This document shows positions 7,728 to 16,864 of a stretch of 38,963 nucleotides of DNA, in pieces (the first letter of the stretch is position 1; every line of letters begins with the position of its first letter). Location of the stretch: assembly GCA_031267685.1 (NCBI GenBank), contig JAIRYV010000019.1, positions 1 through 38,963 on the forward strand, read 5' to 3'. The position numbers and the translations under genes are program-made. The stretch comes from Treponema sp. Lineage in GTDB: Bacteria; Spirochaetota; Spirochaetia; Treponematales; Breznakiellaceae. The notes beneath the pieces were generated by a model. It was not told the DNA's origin and ran no database searches. It was given only the letters and a program-made list of their open reading frames with translations.

Positions 7728-7764
7728 GACTAAGGTTTTTTTTATAAAAAAGTCGAAAAACCTA

Positions 7765-7793
7765 TTGACACTTGCTGCTTTGTAACATATATT
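7765..7793 (+). promoter_or_regulatory. Sigma-70-type promoter of the ABC/cysK/nitrogenase-like operon
   Basis: TTGACA (7765-7770), 17-base spacer, TATATT (7788-7793), with A/T tracts upstream. The initial transcribed region carries two TTAGTA-type words that are kept in the duplicate promoter near 260, a possible operator. The predicted start near 7800 rules out the ATG at 7808 as a good initiation codon and supports the one at 7832. Confidence 0.75.
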
Positions 7794-7831
7794 CTTAGTA
7801 ATTTAGTATGTTTTATAAACAAGGAGTTTTT

Positions 7832-8848
7832 ATGTCGGAATTAAGTATAAGCGCCGTGCCAAAGAGCCTGAGCGTTCACAAAGACTCGGCGCTGTCCATC
7901 CATTTTGACTGGCGCACTCTGATTCCACTTGCCTCAGTCGCCTTTACGCAGGTACTGCATACCGTGTTGCCGGTGGCGTCAACGTATCGTACCAAGGTTC
8001 TACCATGGTTTACCTGGTTTAACGTTGTTGTTATTGGAGTCCTGGGGATACTTGCTGTGCTGAGTCTTTTCAGCAGCCGGTATCGGGAACGCTTCACGTA
8101 TAAATCGTGGTTTCTGGGGGTAGCGTTTCTTCTGCTCAACCTGTATAACCTCATCACCGTCAAGTTCGACTTAATTCCCAGCCTCTATTTTCCAGCGCCA
8201 GAACGGATTGTGTATGTGTTTCTCACTGACTGGTTCTTTATATTACGCTGCCTTGTCTACTCACTTCGTTTGTTACTAGGCGGCTTCTTCCTTGGAGCCT
8301 TGCTTGGAGTGCTGACTGGTACACTCATTGGCTGGAGCCAGCGCTGGAACTATTGGATTATGCCCTTTATCCGCATTGTGGGGCCGATTCCATCAACTGC
8401 ATGGATACCCATCGCGTTGGTGGTCTTCGCCAAATCAACCGACGCGGCATTGTTCCTCATCGCCCTTGGAGTCTGGTTCCCCACAACGGTACTCACTAGT
8501 TCGGGCATCCTCAATGTGCGCAAAAGTTATTTCGAGGTTTCAAGCACCTTAGGCGCGAACAATCTGCGGAATGTGGTTTCCATTGCCCTGCCCGGCGCTG
8601 CACCAAACATCTTCGCGGGCCTATTTAACGGTACATCCTCGTCATTCCTCACTCTTATGGCCGCTGAAATGATCGGCTGCAAGTTCGGTATTGGCTGGTA
8701 CATCAACTGGCAGAGGGAAACCATGGCGTATTCACAGGTTTATGCAGCGCTTATCGTGATTGCCATAACCTTTTCCCTTCTTATTAGCCTCCAATTCAAG
8801 ATTCGCAACCGCGTCCTCAGTTGGCAGAAAGGTACGATTCGGTGGTAA
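7832..8848 (+). CDS. ABC transporter permease, nitrate/sulfonate/taurine class (SsuC/TauC-like)
   Basis: A 338-residue inner-membrane protein. The start at 7832 has AAGGAG five bases upstream and matches the start of the duplicate pseudogene. The N-terminal 110 residues add two or three hydrophobic segments not usual in SsuC. The standard permease domain follows, with the coupling motif in SSTLGANNLRNVVSIALPG. It should move a small anionic compound with the ATPase and binding protein encoded next. Company with cysK and nitrogenase-like genes suggests an organosulfur substrate (inference). A 5' fragment of this gene, with its promoter, is duplicated at 298. Confidence 0.88.
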   Translation: MSELSISAVPKSLSVHKDSALSIHFDWRTLIPLASVAFTQVLHTVLPVASTYRTKVLPWFTWFNVVVIGVLGILAVLSLFSSRYRERFTYKSWFLGVAFLLLNLYNLITVKFDLIPSLYFPAPERIVYVFLTDWFFILRCLVYSLRLLLGGFFLGALLGVLTGTLIGWSQRWNYWIMPFIRIVGPIPSTAWIPIALVVFAKSTDAALFLIALGVWFPTTVLTSSGILNVRKSYFEVSSTLGANNLRNVVSIALPGAAPNIFAGLFNGTSSSFLTLMAAEMIGCKFGIGWYINWQRETMAYSQVYAALIVIAITFSLLISLQFKIRNRVLSWQKGTIRW

Positions 8849-8856
8849 GCGAATAT

Positions 8857-9651
8857 ATGCAAACAACAGTACATGGCGGAACCATACGGATCAACAGTGT
8901 AACTAAAACCTTTCCTCAAGAAGGTGCGGCTGATATCACCGTGCTGGATAACATCAGCCTTGTTTTCAAAAGCGGGGAGTTTATTTCTCTTATTGGCCCG
9001 TCCGGATGCGGGAAGTCAACCCTGCTCCGACTTATCGCCGGGCTTATTCAAGCTGACAGCGGCTCTCTTTTTCTGGATGACGCTGAGATACTCGCGCCAG
9101 GCCATGAGCGTGGGCTTGTGTTTCAAGACCCAACCCTGTTCCCATGGAAGACCATCTGGGAGAACATCGCCTTTGGCCTACGGGCGCGCGGGGTTTATCG
9201 TGAAGAAAAGCACAACATTCCGGGGTTTTTCAAACTCGTGGGGCTTGAAGGCTTTGAGAAGTCTTATCCTCACCACCTTTCCGGCGGTATGGCGCAGAGA
9301 GCCTCACTTGCAAGAACGCTTATCAATAACCCAAAGGCGCTCTTGCTGGATGAGCCTCTGGGCGCTCTTGACGCCTTTACCCGCATGAATATGCAGGACG
9401 AGATTCTCAAGATATGGGAAGAGCGTCAGATGACTATGGTCATGGTTACGCATGATGTTGATGAGGCAATTTATATGGCTGACCACATTGTGGTCATGTC
9501 AGCACGTCCGGCAAAGATTGAGAAGATGATTACTGTGGAGATTGGCCGTCCGCGACAACGCGACGACCCGGACTTCCTTGACCTGCGAGCGAAGATACTG
9601 CAAATCCTGCACTTCGCAGGCGCAAAGCAGGAACTGGAGTACAACTTGTGA
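8857..9651 (+). CDS. ABC transporter ATP-binding protein, nitrate/sulfonate/taurine class (SsuB/TauB-like)
   Basis: A 264-residue ATPase: Walker A GPSGCGKST, signature LSGGMAQR, Walker B ALLLDEP, D-loop GALDAF and switch histidine in VTHDVDEA. The start is uncertain. ATG 8857 gives the usual family length with only a weak GGTAAG site. GTG 8842, overlapping the permease stop, has AAAGG upstream and is possible. It energises import by the permease encoded just before it, at the cytoplasmic face of the membrane. Confidence 0.92.
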   Translation: MQTTVHGGTIRINSVTKTFPQEGAADITVLDNISLVFKSGEFISLIGPSGCGKSTLLRLIAGLIQADSGSLFLDDAEILAPGHERGLVFQDPTLFPWKTIWENIAFGLRARGVYREEKHNIPGFFKLVGLEGFEKSYPHHLSGGMAQRASLARTLINNPKALLLDEPLGALDAFTRMNMQDEILKIWEERQMTMVMVTHDVDEAIYMADHIVVMSARPAKIEKMITVEIGRPRQRDDPDFLDLRAKILQILHFAGAKQELEYNL

Positions 9652-9700
9652 GAAAACCGTCGTTGACGGAAAAAATTTTTTTAAGGAGAGGATATAAACT

Positions 9701-10726
9701 ATGAAGAAAACTATCCTTTTGCTTTCATTGGTTTGTGTGGCGGTGTTGAGTCTCCACGCAAGAGGGTCGAGTCAGGGAATTTCCACTGCTGTAGCGGAAG
9801 ACCCGAACTATGTGGTCAAGATTGGACGAGGAGTTTCTGTAGGTCTTTGTGCCTCGCCTTTCGTCATCGCCGAGCATTTCGGTTACTACGAGGAAGAGGG
9901 ACTCAAGTGGGAGTCCATCGCTGTAGAGACTGGTCAGACTAACCTCCTGCTCACCACTGGTGCGGTTGATGTTACCAACAACCTTTTGGCAACGCTGATT
10001 CAGCCCATTGCCAACGGCCTTGACGTAAAAATTCCTCTGGGCATACATACGGGTTGCCAGAAGGTACTGGTACGTGTTGATTCTGATATACAAACGGCCG
10101 CAGACCTTCGCGGCAAGCGGATCGGCACAACCGGTATGGCAGCCAGTGGCACTGTGATCACTCAACGCTATCTCGCTGAACTGGGCATTGGCGTTACCGC
10201 CGAGAACCTTGAGGTCGAGTGGCTGATCTATCAGCAAGCAGACCTCCCCTTGGCGCTTGAGCGGGGCCAGGTTGACGCCATTGCTGTCGGAGACCCAACT
10301 GCGTACCTCATTGAGCAGGAAGGAAAGGCTCGGGTAATCATCAATCAGGCCACAGATGACTACCTCAAGGACGAATTCTGCTGCGTGGTTGTTGCCTCAG
10401 CCGACTTTGTGAAGAATCATCCCGAAGCTGCGGCAAAGTTCACCCGCGCTATTCAGAAAGCCGCGGCCTTTGTACAGGAGAACCCTGATGAAACTGCCCG
10501 TATCCTTGACGAGCGAAGGTACGTGGCCGGCGAGCCAGCGGTAAATGCCGCCATCCTCAAGACCTACGACTTCAGGGCTTCGGTGAGCGAGGCGGAAGTG
10601 GCGATTTCCCGTAACACACGCGATCTCCAGCAAATCAATCTGGTGGACAAGGACATTGACCCAGACGCTCTCACGCGAAACGTCTTCGTCGCCCTGCCAG
10701 GTGTGCCAGATTCACTGTATAAGTAG
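9701..10726 (+). CDS. ABC transporter substrate-binding protein, SsuA/TauA/NMT1-like
   Basis: A 341-residue periplasmic binding protein. An N-terminal signal (MKKTILLLSLVCVAVLSLHA) is probably cleaved after LHA; no clear lipobox is seen. Family segments include FVIAEHFGYYEEEGL near the start, TTGAVDVTNN, DLRGKRIGTTG and the hinge region ALERGQVDAIAVGDP. This family binds sulfonates, nitrate, thiamine precursors and other small anions, so sequence alone does not name the ligand. The gene lies between the transporter ATPase and cysteine synthase, which makes a reduced or oxidised organosulfur compound the most economical guess. AAGGAG precedes the ATG by about 12 bases. Confidence 0.9.
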   Translation: MKKTILLLSLVCVAVLSLHARGSSQGISTAVAEDPNYVVKIGRGVSVGLCASPFVIAEHFGYYEEEGLKWESIAVETGQTNLLLTTGAVDVTNNLLATLIQPIANGLDVKIPLGIHTGCQKVLVRVDSDIQTAADLRGKRIGTTGMAASGTVITQRYLAELGIGVTAENLEVEWLIYQQADLPLALERGQVDAIAVGDPTAYLIEQEGKARVIINQATDDYLKDEFCCVVVASADFVKNHPEAAAKFTRAIQKAAAFVQENPDETARILDERRYVAGEPAVNAAILKTYDFRASVSEAEVAISRNTRDLQQINLVDKDIDPDALTRNVFVALPGVPDSLYK

Positions 10727-10747
10727 GGTTTTAAAAAAATGCGGTTC

Positions 10748-10783
10748 GAGGATTAACCACGAATAACTTCGCGGTTAATCCTC
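10748..10783 (+). promoter_or_regulatory. Strong hairpin between the binding-protein gene and cysK
   Basis: GAGGATTAACC (10748-10758) pairs perfectly with GGTTAATCCTC (10773-10783). An inner CGAA/TTCG stem lies beyond one mismatch. No T run follows. It probably sets differential expression, with more binding protein than downstream enzymes, by partial termination or message protection. Confidence 0.65.
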
Positions 10784-10807
10784 TCCACTTACATTAAGGA
10801 AAAAAAT

Positions 10808-11755
10808 ATGGCTAAGATTGCAAAGAAACTGACTGAACTTATTGGAAATACGCCTTTGCTGGAACTGAGTGGCTATTCTGCGGGGTTTGAACTCCGGGGT
10901 AGGCTCGTGGCAAAGCTGGAATACTTCAATCCAGCCGGAAGTGTCAAAGACCGTATCGCCCTGGCAATGATTGAGGCAGCGGAGCAACAGGGGCTGATCA
11001 ACAAGGACAGTGTGTTGATTGAGCCAACAAGCGGGAATACCGGCGTGGGTTTGGCTTTTGTTGCCGCCGCCAAGGGGTATCGTATCATTCTGGTCATGCC
11101 TGACACCATGAGCATAGAGCGGCGAAAGCTGCTGGTCGCGTTGAACGCCGAACTGGTACTCACCCCGGGCAAGGACGGCATGAAAGGCGCTATCAGGAAG
11201 GCCGAAGAACTCCACGCCCAGATCAGCGGCTCCTTTATCCCCCAGCAGTTTAACAACACGGCAAATCCAGAGATTCACTGGAAAACCACGGGTCCTGAGA
11301 TATGGCGGGACACTGACGGCGACATCGCGGCCTTTGTCGCAGGCATTGGAACCGGCGGCACCATCACCGGCACTGGCGAGTTCCTCAAAGCGCAGAATCC
11401 AGCAATACAAGTGATTGCCGTGGAACCTTACGATTCAGCGGTACTGTCAGGTTCAGCCCCAGGCCCGCACAAGATTCAGGGCATTGGCGCAGGGTTTGTT
11501 CCCCGCGTGCTTAACACCGCGATATACGACGAGATTTACAAGGTGCGTACTGAGGAAGCCTATATCGCGTCCCAGCGTCTTGCCTCAACCGAAGGCTTAC
11601 TCGTGGGCATCTCTTCTGGTGCGGCTACTTATGCGGCAACCCAAATCGCCAAACGACCGGAGTTTCAGGGCAAGACCATTGTTGCGCTCCTACCCGATAC
11701 TGGCGAGCGCTACCTCTCAACAGCGCTCTTTGATCCTTTGGAACGGCCACTATGA
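10808..11755 (+). CDS. cysK: Cysteine synthase (O-acetylserine sulfhydrylase) family
   Basis: A 315-residue fold-type II PLP enzyme. PLP lysine K47 is in [16 protein letters not shown] binds the substrate carboxylate, GTGGTITG binds the PLP phosphate, and GISSGAA is conserved. Length equals typical CysK. It condenses O-acetylserine with sulfide to give cysteine; relatives also accept thiols such as methanethiol. Its last four bases overlap the start of the NifB-like gene (ATGA), so it is translationally tied to the nitrogenase-like cassette. It is CysK type, not the MetY type expected for direct methionine synthesis from methanethiol. O-acetylhomoserine or O-phosphoserine use cannot be excluded. 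Confidence 0.93.
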   Translation: MAKIAKKLTELIGNTPLLELSGYSAGFELRGRLVAKLEYFNPAGSVKDRIALAMIEAAEQQGLINKDSVLIEPTSGNTGVGLAFVAAAKGYRIILVMPDTMSIERRKLLVALNAELVLTPGKDGMKGAIRKAEELHAQISGSFIPQQFNNTANPEIHWKTTGPEIWRDTDGDIAAFVAGIGTGGTITGTGEFLKAQNPAIQVIAVEPYDSAVLSGSAPGPHKIQGIGAGFVPRVLNTAIYDEIYKVRTEEAYIASQRLASTEGLLVGISSGAATYAATQIAKRPEFQGKTIVALLPDTGERYLSTALFDPLERPL

Positions 11756-12645
11756 CCGTAATGTCCGACTTGCGCCCCGCGTTTCATCCTTCGTTAAACC
11801 ATCCTTGCTTTTCCACCGAGTCAAGCCTAAATCGTGGACGAGTACATCTACCGGTTAGTCCAACGTGTAACATACAATGCCGGTTCTGCAAGCGCTCGTT
11901 TAACAAGTTTGAAAACCGACCTGGGGTAAGCGCTAAACTGCTCGAACCAAAAGACGCGGTGGACATTGTTAAAAAAGCGTTAGAACGTTGTCCTAACATC
12001 ACTGTGGCAGGTATCGCAGGCCCAGGTGATGCTCTGGCAACGACTCACGCCATTGAAACCTTCGCGCTGATTCATCGGGCATATCCAGCGCTCATCAACT
12101 GCTTATCTACCAATGGCTTGTTACTGGAGCGCTACGCCATAGACCTTGTGCGTGTTGGGGTCAAAACCCTCACCGTAACAGTGAATGCTGTTAATCCAGT
12201 CATTCTTAATCAGATTTGCTCCCATGTAATTCTTGATGACAAGGTCTACACCGGCGTTGAAGGTGCGACCGTGTTAATCAACGCTCAACAGCGGGGCATA
12301 CAAAAGGCAGTAGCGCTTGATTTCATCATCAAGATTAACATCGTGCTGATTCCAGGCATTAACGACACACACATCGCCAGCCTTGCCCGCGCTGTACACG
12401 ATTGGGGCGCATCCATCATTAACATCATTCCCCTCATACCTCAACACGAATTCGCGGAACACAACGCGCCGGACTGCGATGCCCTTGCCTGCGCTCGTAA
12501 AGAGGCTGAAACCTACCTGCCAGTGTTTAGACACTGTCAGCACTGCCGTGCCGACGCCATCGGCATTCCGGGTAAAGGGGATATTGCATCACAGATTTAT
12601 GACAACAACAGAACATCCATTGAGGAAACATTTTCTCATGGTTAA
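11752..12645 (+). CDS. NifB-like radical SAM cofactor maturase (MarB-type candidate)
   Basis: A 297-residue radical SAM protein lacking the NifX-like C-terminal domain of some NifB proteins. The radical SAM cluster cysteines are C39, C43 and C46 in CNIQCRFC. Other NifB hallmarks are present: HPC at 17-19, E54 in ENRPGV, GPGDALA at 90-96, C117 in CLSTNGL, and C262/C265 in HCQHCRADA. In NifB, equivalent residues hold the precursor clusters that are fused into the Fe8S9C core, so a carbide-containing cluster can probably be made here. It overlaps cysK by 4 bases and is followed by the two subunit genes. With no nifE/nifN nearby, the product cluster may be inserted directly, as known for methylthio-alkane reductase. 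Confidence 0.9.
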   Translation: MTVMSDLRPAFHPSLNHPCFSTESSLNRGRVHLPVSPTCNIQCRFCKRSFNKFENRPGVSAKLLEPKDAVDIVKKALERCPNITVAGIAGPGDALATTHAIETFALIHRAYPALINCLSTNGLLLERYAIDLVRVGVKTLTVTVNAVNPVILNQICSHVILDDKVYTGVEGATVLINAQQRGIQKAVALDFIIKINIVLIPGINDTHIASLARAVHDWGASIINIIPLIPQHEFAEHNAPDCDALACARKEAETYLPVFRHCQHCRADAIGIPGKGDIASQIYDNNRTSIEETFSHG

Positions 12646-12663
12646 AACAAATGGAGGTATACA

Positions 12664-14004
12664 ATGAGTAAATTTATCGACCGTCCGCGCTACACTTGCG
12701 CGCTTGGCGGTGCGATTGGCACATTACACGCCTTGCCCAGGACAATAGGCATTATCCACGGCTCGGCAGGCTGCGGCGGCAACATAAACACCGCGCTCAA
12801 TGCCGGTGCAGGTTATCTCGGCGGCGGCTACTGTGGCGGCGCTGCTCTGCCGAGTTCTAACGTGGTGGAACGTGATGTGGTGTTTGGTGGCGAAGGCCGC
12901 CTGCGGGAGCAGATACAGTCAACCCTCGAAATCGTGGACGGAGACCTCTATGTAGTCGTAACCGGCTGTATGGTTGACATGATCGGCGACGACACTGTAT
13001 CAGTCGCAGCGCAATTCGCTAACGCGGAAAAACCAGTCATCGCCATTCCCACGCCCAGTTTCAAAGGCAATGCCTTCACCGGCTATGAGCTTGTGCTGAA
13101 AGGACTCATTGCCAAGTATATCGCGAAACAAGCCGCAAAAAACCCTCTCACTGTGAACGTGCTTGGTATAGTTCCAGCACAGGACGTATTCTGGAAAGGA
13201 AACCTCCGTGAACTCAAGCGGCTTCTGGAGCGACTTGGACTCACGGTCAACACCTTCTTTGGCGAAGGCGAAACCCTGGACGCGCTCAAAAACGCAGGTA
13301 ACGCGGGCCTAAACATCGTTGTGTCCAACGGCCCAGGCATCGACAGCGCCCAATACTTTGAAGAAGTACACGACATCCCCTACGTCGTAACGCCCTTCCC
13401 CATCGGCGCGCTTGCAAGTGCGGCTTTCCTGAACAGCGTCGCCAAAGCACTTGGGATTAACCCAGTAGTGGTAGAGCGCGTCATCGATCAGGAAAAGTCA
13501 GTCTACTACGACTACCTCTCACGAATCGCGGACATATACAACGACGCTGATCTCCAGCGCTATGCTGTTGTGATCGGCGACTCCAACTATGCGCCGGCAA
13601 TAACCCGTTTTGTTTCTGATGAACTCGGCTGGATACCAGAGCTTGTTATGGTAACAGACACGCTCGACGAAACCCGTCAACAGAGTGTAAGCGCCCAGTT
13701 TCAGGGACTAAATTCAGGGATCACGCCGTCAATACGCTTTGATACTGACACCTCTTCGGTAAAAAAATACCTGAGAGAAGTCTGGCCTCGAAACCAGAAC
13801 AACCGGTACTACGACCCCTTTAATCCAACGGTCATCATTGGCAGTTCCTTTGAGCGAGACCTATCCGATGAATTTGGTTACCCACTCATACCGGTCAGTT
13901 TCCCGCTTACCGGACGCTGTGTAATGAACCGCGCCTATGCCGGCTATAGTGGAGGACTTTCCTTTGCAGAAGACCTCATCACCTACCTAGTAGCAACAAG
14001 ATAA
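12664..14004 (+). CDS. Nitrogenase-like reductase, NifK-like (beta) subunit
   Basis: A 446-residue protein of the NifD/K/E/N superfamily. Likely P-cluster cysteines are C12 (YTCALGGA), C37 (HGSAGCGG) and C102 (TGCMVDMIGDD). The HGSxGC and CMxxxIGDD wording is that of beta subunits. The place where a catalytic-cofactor cysteine would lie (VVSNGPGID) has none, and the C-terminal FPLTGR with GYSGGLSF resembles the NifK end. It therefore probably carries half of the interface cluster and pairs with the protein encoded at 14016. GGAGGT precedes the ATG by 6 bases. It is far from classical NifK in detail and belongs to the group of nitrogenase-like proteins with non-nitrogen roles; the exact clade needs a tree. 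Confidence 0.88.
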   Translation: MSKFIDRPRYTCALGGAIGTLHALPRTIGIIHGSAGCGGNINTALNAGAGYLGGGYCGGAALPSSNVVERDVVFGGEGRLREQIQSTLEIVDGDLYVVVTGCMVDMIGDDTVSVAAQFANAEKPVIAIPTPSFKGNAFTGYELVLKGLIAKYIAKQAAKNPLTVNVLGIVPAQDVFWKGNLRELKRLLERLGLTVNTFFGEGETLDALKNAGNAGLNIVVSNGPGIDSAQYFEEVHDIPYVVTPFPIGALASAAFLNSVAKALGINPVVVERVIDQEKSVYYDYLSRIADIYNDADLQRYAVVIGDSNYAPAITRFVSDELGWIPELVMVTDTLDETRQQSVSAQFQGLNSGITPSIRFDTDTSSVKKYLREVWPRNQNNRYYDPFNPTVIIGSSFERDLSDEFGYPLIPVSFPLTGRCVMNRAYAGYSGGLSFAEDLITYLVATR

Positions 14005-14015
14005 GGAGCAAAAAC

Positions 14016-15575
14016 ATGAACTTTCTAAACGCAAAATCAGCCCCATCACGGGAAGACCGACTCCACGCAGCCATTGCCTTTGGCGGAACTTGTTCACAAA
14101 TACGAACATGCGACCGTGCAATGGCAAATGGCTGTACAAACCTCTCCTCCCGCGCATTCACCCAAGCCCAAGGCTGTCAGTTCACCCTGAGCCTCGGTAT
14201 GCTCAACTCCATACGAAACTCCGTAGTAATCATGCACGGCCCTGTGGGTTGCGGTATGTGTTCCATCGGCACTTACGGACAGAACAAAGCCATGAAACAA
14301 GTGCGAGACCCCAATGCCTCAGGGCTGGTCTGGCTCAGCACCAACCTTGACGAGCCAGACGTAATCAATGGTGGTGAAAAAAAACTACGCGAAGCAGTCC
14401 TCTTTGCAGACAAGGAATTCCGGCCAGAGTCAATCATTGTTACCAATAGCTGTGTCCCAGCGCTCATTGGAGATGACATCGACAGCATCCTTCAAGACGT
14501 ACAGAAGGAAACCGCCGCAATCCTCGTCCCCATACATTGCGAAGGCTTTAAGACAAAGCTCATGGCAACCGCCTATGACGCGGTGTATCACGGCATACTC
14601 AAGAAGTACATCCGCTATCCAGATCGCAAACAGCCTATCTGGGAACAGGATGAACAGCGCCAGCGGGAACAGTACCGTCGAAGCAGAAAAGTGAACGTGC
14701 TGAACGTCGGTTCCCTAAGCCGTTTCGATGAAACCGAGTTCCGTCGCATCCTTGAAGCACTTGGGCTTGAGGTTACGTTTATCCCGTGTTACGCAAAACC
14801 AGAAGACTTTCAGTACGCCCTGGAAACCAGCCTCAACGTCAGCCTCTGTGGTACACACGATGACTACTTTGTAGAACATCTGAAAACCATGTACAACATT
14901 CCCTTTGTGGTTGACACCATTCCTATTGGCAGGAAGAACACGGACAGATGGCTGCGCCGCATCGCAGTTCACTTTGGCATTGAGGAAGAAGCTGAGCGTC
15001 TCATCAATGCCGAACACCAGTACCTTGAGGAAGCTCTGGACAAATACCGTAAAACCCTCAAAGGCAAACGCGCCTACCTGCTCGGTGGTGAAGTGCGCAT
15101 CCTTGCCACTGCCGAAGTTTTGCAGGACTTGGAGATGGAAGTCGTTGGCTTCAAAGCCCACCACTACGATCGTTTTGTTGAGCCTATCTTTGATGCGCTC
15201 CACGATGTTGATAATGTGTTATTCAGTGTTGCCACAAACCAGCCCTTTGAATCATCGAACATCATTTCAAAGCTCAAACCGGACATTCTCGTTGCCCATA
15301 TTGGCGGAAACAACATTGCTTCCCGCCATGGCATCCCCTTGCTTCCCCTCTTTGGTCCTCAGTACAATTACTGTGGCTATTCCGGCGTGTTTGAGATTGC
15401 GCGGCGGCTGGCAAAGAAATTTCGTAACGCTGAGTTTAACCGCCAACTTTCGCTTAACGTGCCATTGCCCTTCAAGAAGACATGGTACGAGCAAGACCCG
15501 TTTAGTTACATTAAGTCCGTTCCTCTGCCCAGCGGCAACGAAAGCACGACCATTAAATCTGTGGTGAATGGGTGA
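14016..15575 (+). CDS. Nitrogenase-like reductase, NifD-like (alpha, catalytic) subunit
   Basis: A 519-residue superfamily member. Likely P-cluster cysteines are C54 (AQGCQFTLS), C79 (HGPVGCG) and C146 ([11 protein letters not shown]), followed by CEGFKTK. C278 in SLCGTHDD aligns with the NifD cysteine that binds the catalytic cofactor. The position of the second NifD ligand, a histidine before GYDG, is a cysteine here (C453 in [10 protein letters not shown]). The N-terminus has three extra cysteines (C26, C32, C40) not found in standard NifD. These point to a catalytic subunit with a NifB-derived cluster but altered ligation. AAGGAG overlaps the stop of the previous gene. Substrate unknown; C-S bond reduction is favoured by the neighbours. 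Confidence 0.88.
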   Translation: MNFLNAKSAPSREDRLHAAIAFGGTCSQIRTCDRAMANGCTNLSSRAFTQAQGCQFTLSLGMLNSIRNSVVIMHGPVGCGMCSIGTYGQNKAMKQVRDPNASGLVWLSTNLDEPDVINGGEKKLREAVLFADKEFRPESIIVTNSCVPALIGDDIDSILQDVQKETAAILVPIHCEGFKTKLMATAYDAVYHGILKKYIRYPDRKQPIWEQDEQRQREQYRRSRKVNVLNVGSLSRFDETEFRRILEALGLEVTFIPCYAKPEDFQYALETSLNVSLCGTHDDYFVEHLKTMYNIPFVVDTIPIGRKNTDRWLRRIAVHFGIEEEAERLINAEHQYLEEALDKYRKTLKGKRAYLLGGEVRILATAEVLQDLEMEVVGFKAHHYDRFVEPIFDALHDVDNVLFSVATNQPFESSNIISKLKPDILVAHIGGNNIASRHGIPLLPLFGPQYNYCGYSGVFEIARRLAKKFRNAEFNRQLSLNVPLPFKKTWYEQDPFSYIKSVPLPSGNESTTIKSVVNG

Positions 15576-15582
15576 GGCCGCT

Positions 15583-16458
15583 ATGAGCAAAGCAAAACAG
15601 ATCGCAATCTATGGTAAGGGCGGCATTGGCAAATCCACCACCACATCAAACCTCAGCGCCGCTCTCTCAAAACTCGGCTACAAGGTCATGCAGTTCGGTT
15701 GTGATCCCAAAAGCGACTCGACCAACACCCTGCGCGACGGAACCTACATCCCAACCGTACTCGATACACTGCGGGAAAAAAACGCGGTCAACGCCCATGA
15801 AGTTATTTTCAGGGGTTTTAACGGCGTATACTGTGTAGAAGCAGGCGGCCCCTCGCCCGGAGTTGGCTGTGCCGGACGCGGCATCATCACTGCGGTAGAA
15901 CTATTCAAGCAGCAGCGCATCTTTGAAGAACTCGACTTGGACTTCGTAATCTACGACGTGCTTGGCGACGTAGTTTGTGGAGGTTTTGCAGTTCCGATTC
16001 GTGAAGGCATAGCTCAGCACGTCTTCACGGTCTCCTCTGCGGACTTCATGGCGGTTTATGCGGCAAACAACCTTTTTCGCGGAATCCAGAAATACTCCAA
16101 TTCTGGCGGCGCGTTACTGGGCGGGGTAATAGCCAATTCAATTAACCAGCCCTACTCGAAAGAAATCATCGATGACTTTGTGGCTCAGACGCAAACACGT
16201 GTAGTGGAATACATCCCGCGTTCAGTTACGGTTACACAGTGTGAATTGCAAGGTAAGACCACGATAGAAGCCGCACCAGATTCAGCGCAAGCTCAGGTGT
16301 ATGTATCCCTAGCGCGGAAGATAGCCGCGCACACTGATTCACGGACGCCGAACCCCTTGGGCGTACAGGCACTGCGTGATTGGGCAGGCAAGTGGGGCAA
16401 GTATTTACTTTCGCTAGAAAAAGGCGAAGTCAGACCAGAACTGGCAACAAACATATAA
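15583..16458 (+). CDS. NifH-like iron protein (reductase component)
   Basis: A 291-residue P-loop ATPase of the NifH/BchL type: GKGGIGKST at 11-19, GCDPKSDST at 39-47, and the bridging 4Fe4S cysteines C96 (GVGCAGRG) and C132 ([12 protein letters not shown]). The arginine of the ADP-ribosylation motif (CAGRG) is kept. It should form a dimer and pass electrons to the NifD/K-like pair using ATP. The start at 15583 is chosen because GGTGAGG lies 5 bases upstream; an in-frame ATG at 15568 overlaps the previous gene and lacks a site. It is the last gene of the operon, followed at once by a terminator. No ferredoxin or flavodoxin gene is next to it. Confidence 0.9.
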   Translation: MSKAKQIAIYGKGGIGKSTTTSNLSAALSKLGYKVMQFGCDPKSDSTNTLRDGTYIPTVLDTLREKNAVNAHEVIFRGFNGVYCVEAGGPSPGVGCAGRGIITAVELFKQQRIFEELDLDFVIYDVLGDVVCGGFAVPIREGIAQHVFTVSSADFMAVYAANNLFRGIQKYSNSGGALLGGVIANSINQPYSKEIIDDFVAQTQTRVVEYIPRSVTVTQCELQGKTTIEAAPDSAQAQVYVSLARKIAAHTDSRTPNPLGVQALRDWAGKWGKYLLSLEKGEVRPELATNI

Positions 16459-16468
16459 CAAGAAGCAT

Positions 16469-16487
16469 TGGGGCGAAATTCGCCCCA
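16469..16487 (+). terminator. Terminator of the nitrogenase-like operon
   Basis: TGGGGCGA (16469-16476), loop AAT, TCGCCCCA (16480-16487), a perfect 8-bp G+C-rich stem 11 bases after the stop codon. GGCTTTCTT follows, a modest T-rich tail. Confidence 0.75.
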
Positions 16488-16627
16488 GGCTTTCTTACTT
16501 GCCCTCTTTTTGCAGCCATGTCTGACCCCTCTCCTCCATCGCTATTGACATAGAGGAAAAAAGATCGTTACCTATAAGGTATAGAAAACGTAAATACGTT
16601 TAGCGGCTATGATGACGGGAAAGTATT

Positions 16628-16864
16628 ATGTATATAAAAGGTAGTATCAAATTCAATCATGCTGCCTTCAAATAGGGGATAACCGAGGCCGATATTCTTT
16701 CGGCTTTTGAGACCTATATAGGTGAAGACCCAGCTGAAGGTGAAGATAACAAGTTTTTACTGATTGGGTTTGACACGAAAGCTAATCCAATTGAAGTCAT
16801 ATATAACCGATTAACAGAGACTGGATTAACGTATTTCATGCAATACCGTTATGTTCTGCGTTAG
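16628..16864 (+). pseudogene. Small gene with one in-frame TAG stop
   Basis: From ATG 16628 one frame runs 78 codons to TAG 16862, broken only by TAG at 16673-16675 (codon 16). Before it: MYIKGSIKFNHAAFK. After it the frame reads GITEADILSAFET, then GEDNKFLLIGFDTKAN and PIEVIYNRL. This looks like a small conserved family I recall from spirochaetes and other anaerobes, in which AFK is followed by H or Y then GIT; some members are toxin-like (weak recollection). A single-base change from TAT to TAG would explain the break. It is probably a recent nonsense mutation. Initiation at an internal codon cannot be excluded. Confidence 0.55.

Noticed and set aside
11752-16458. A standard nitrogen-fixation (nif) operon
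   Set aside because: There is no nifE, nifN, nifV or ferredoxin gene, the D/K-like proteins differ at a cofactor ligand and in length, and all neighbours are sulfur genes. Nitrogen fixation remains an alternative to test but is not the best reading.
16545-16578. Promoter TTGACA/TATAAG before the broken small gene
   Set aside because: The spacing is 22 bases, too long for a standard promoter.
16628-16864. TAG read as pyrrolysine
   Set aside because: The gene type has no link to methylamine metabolism, only one TAG is seen and a single-base change explains it.
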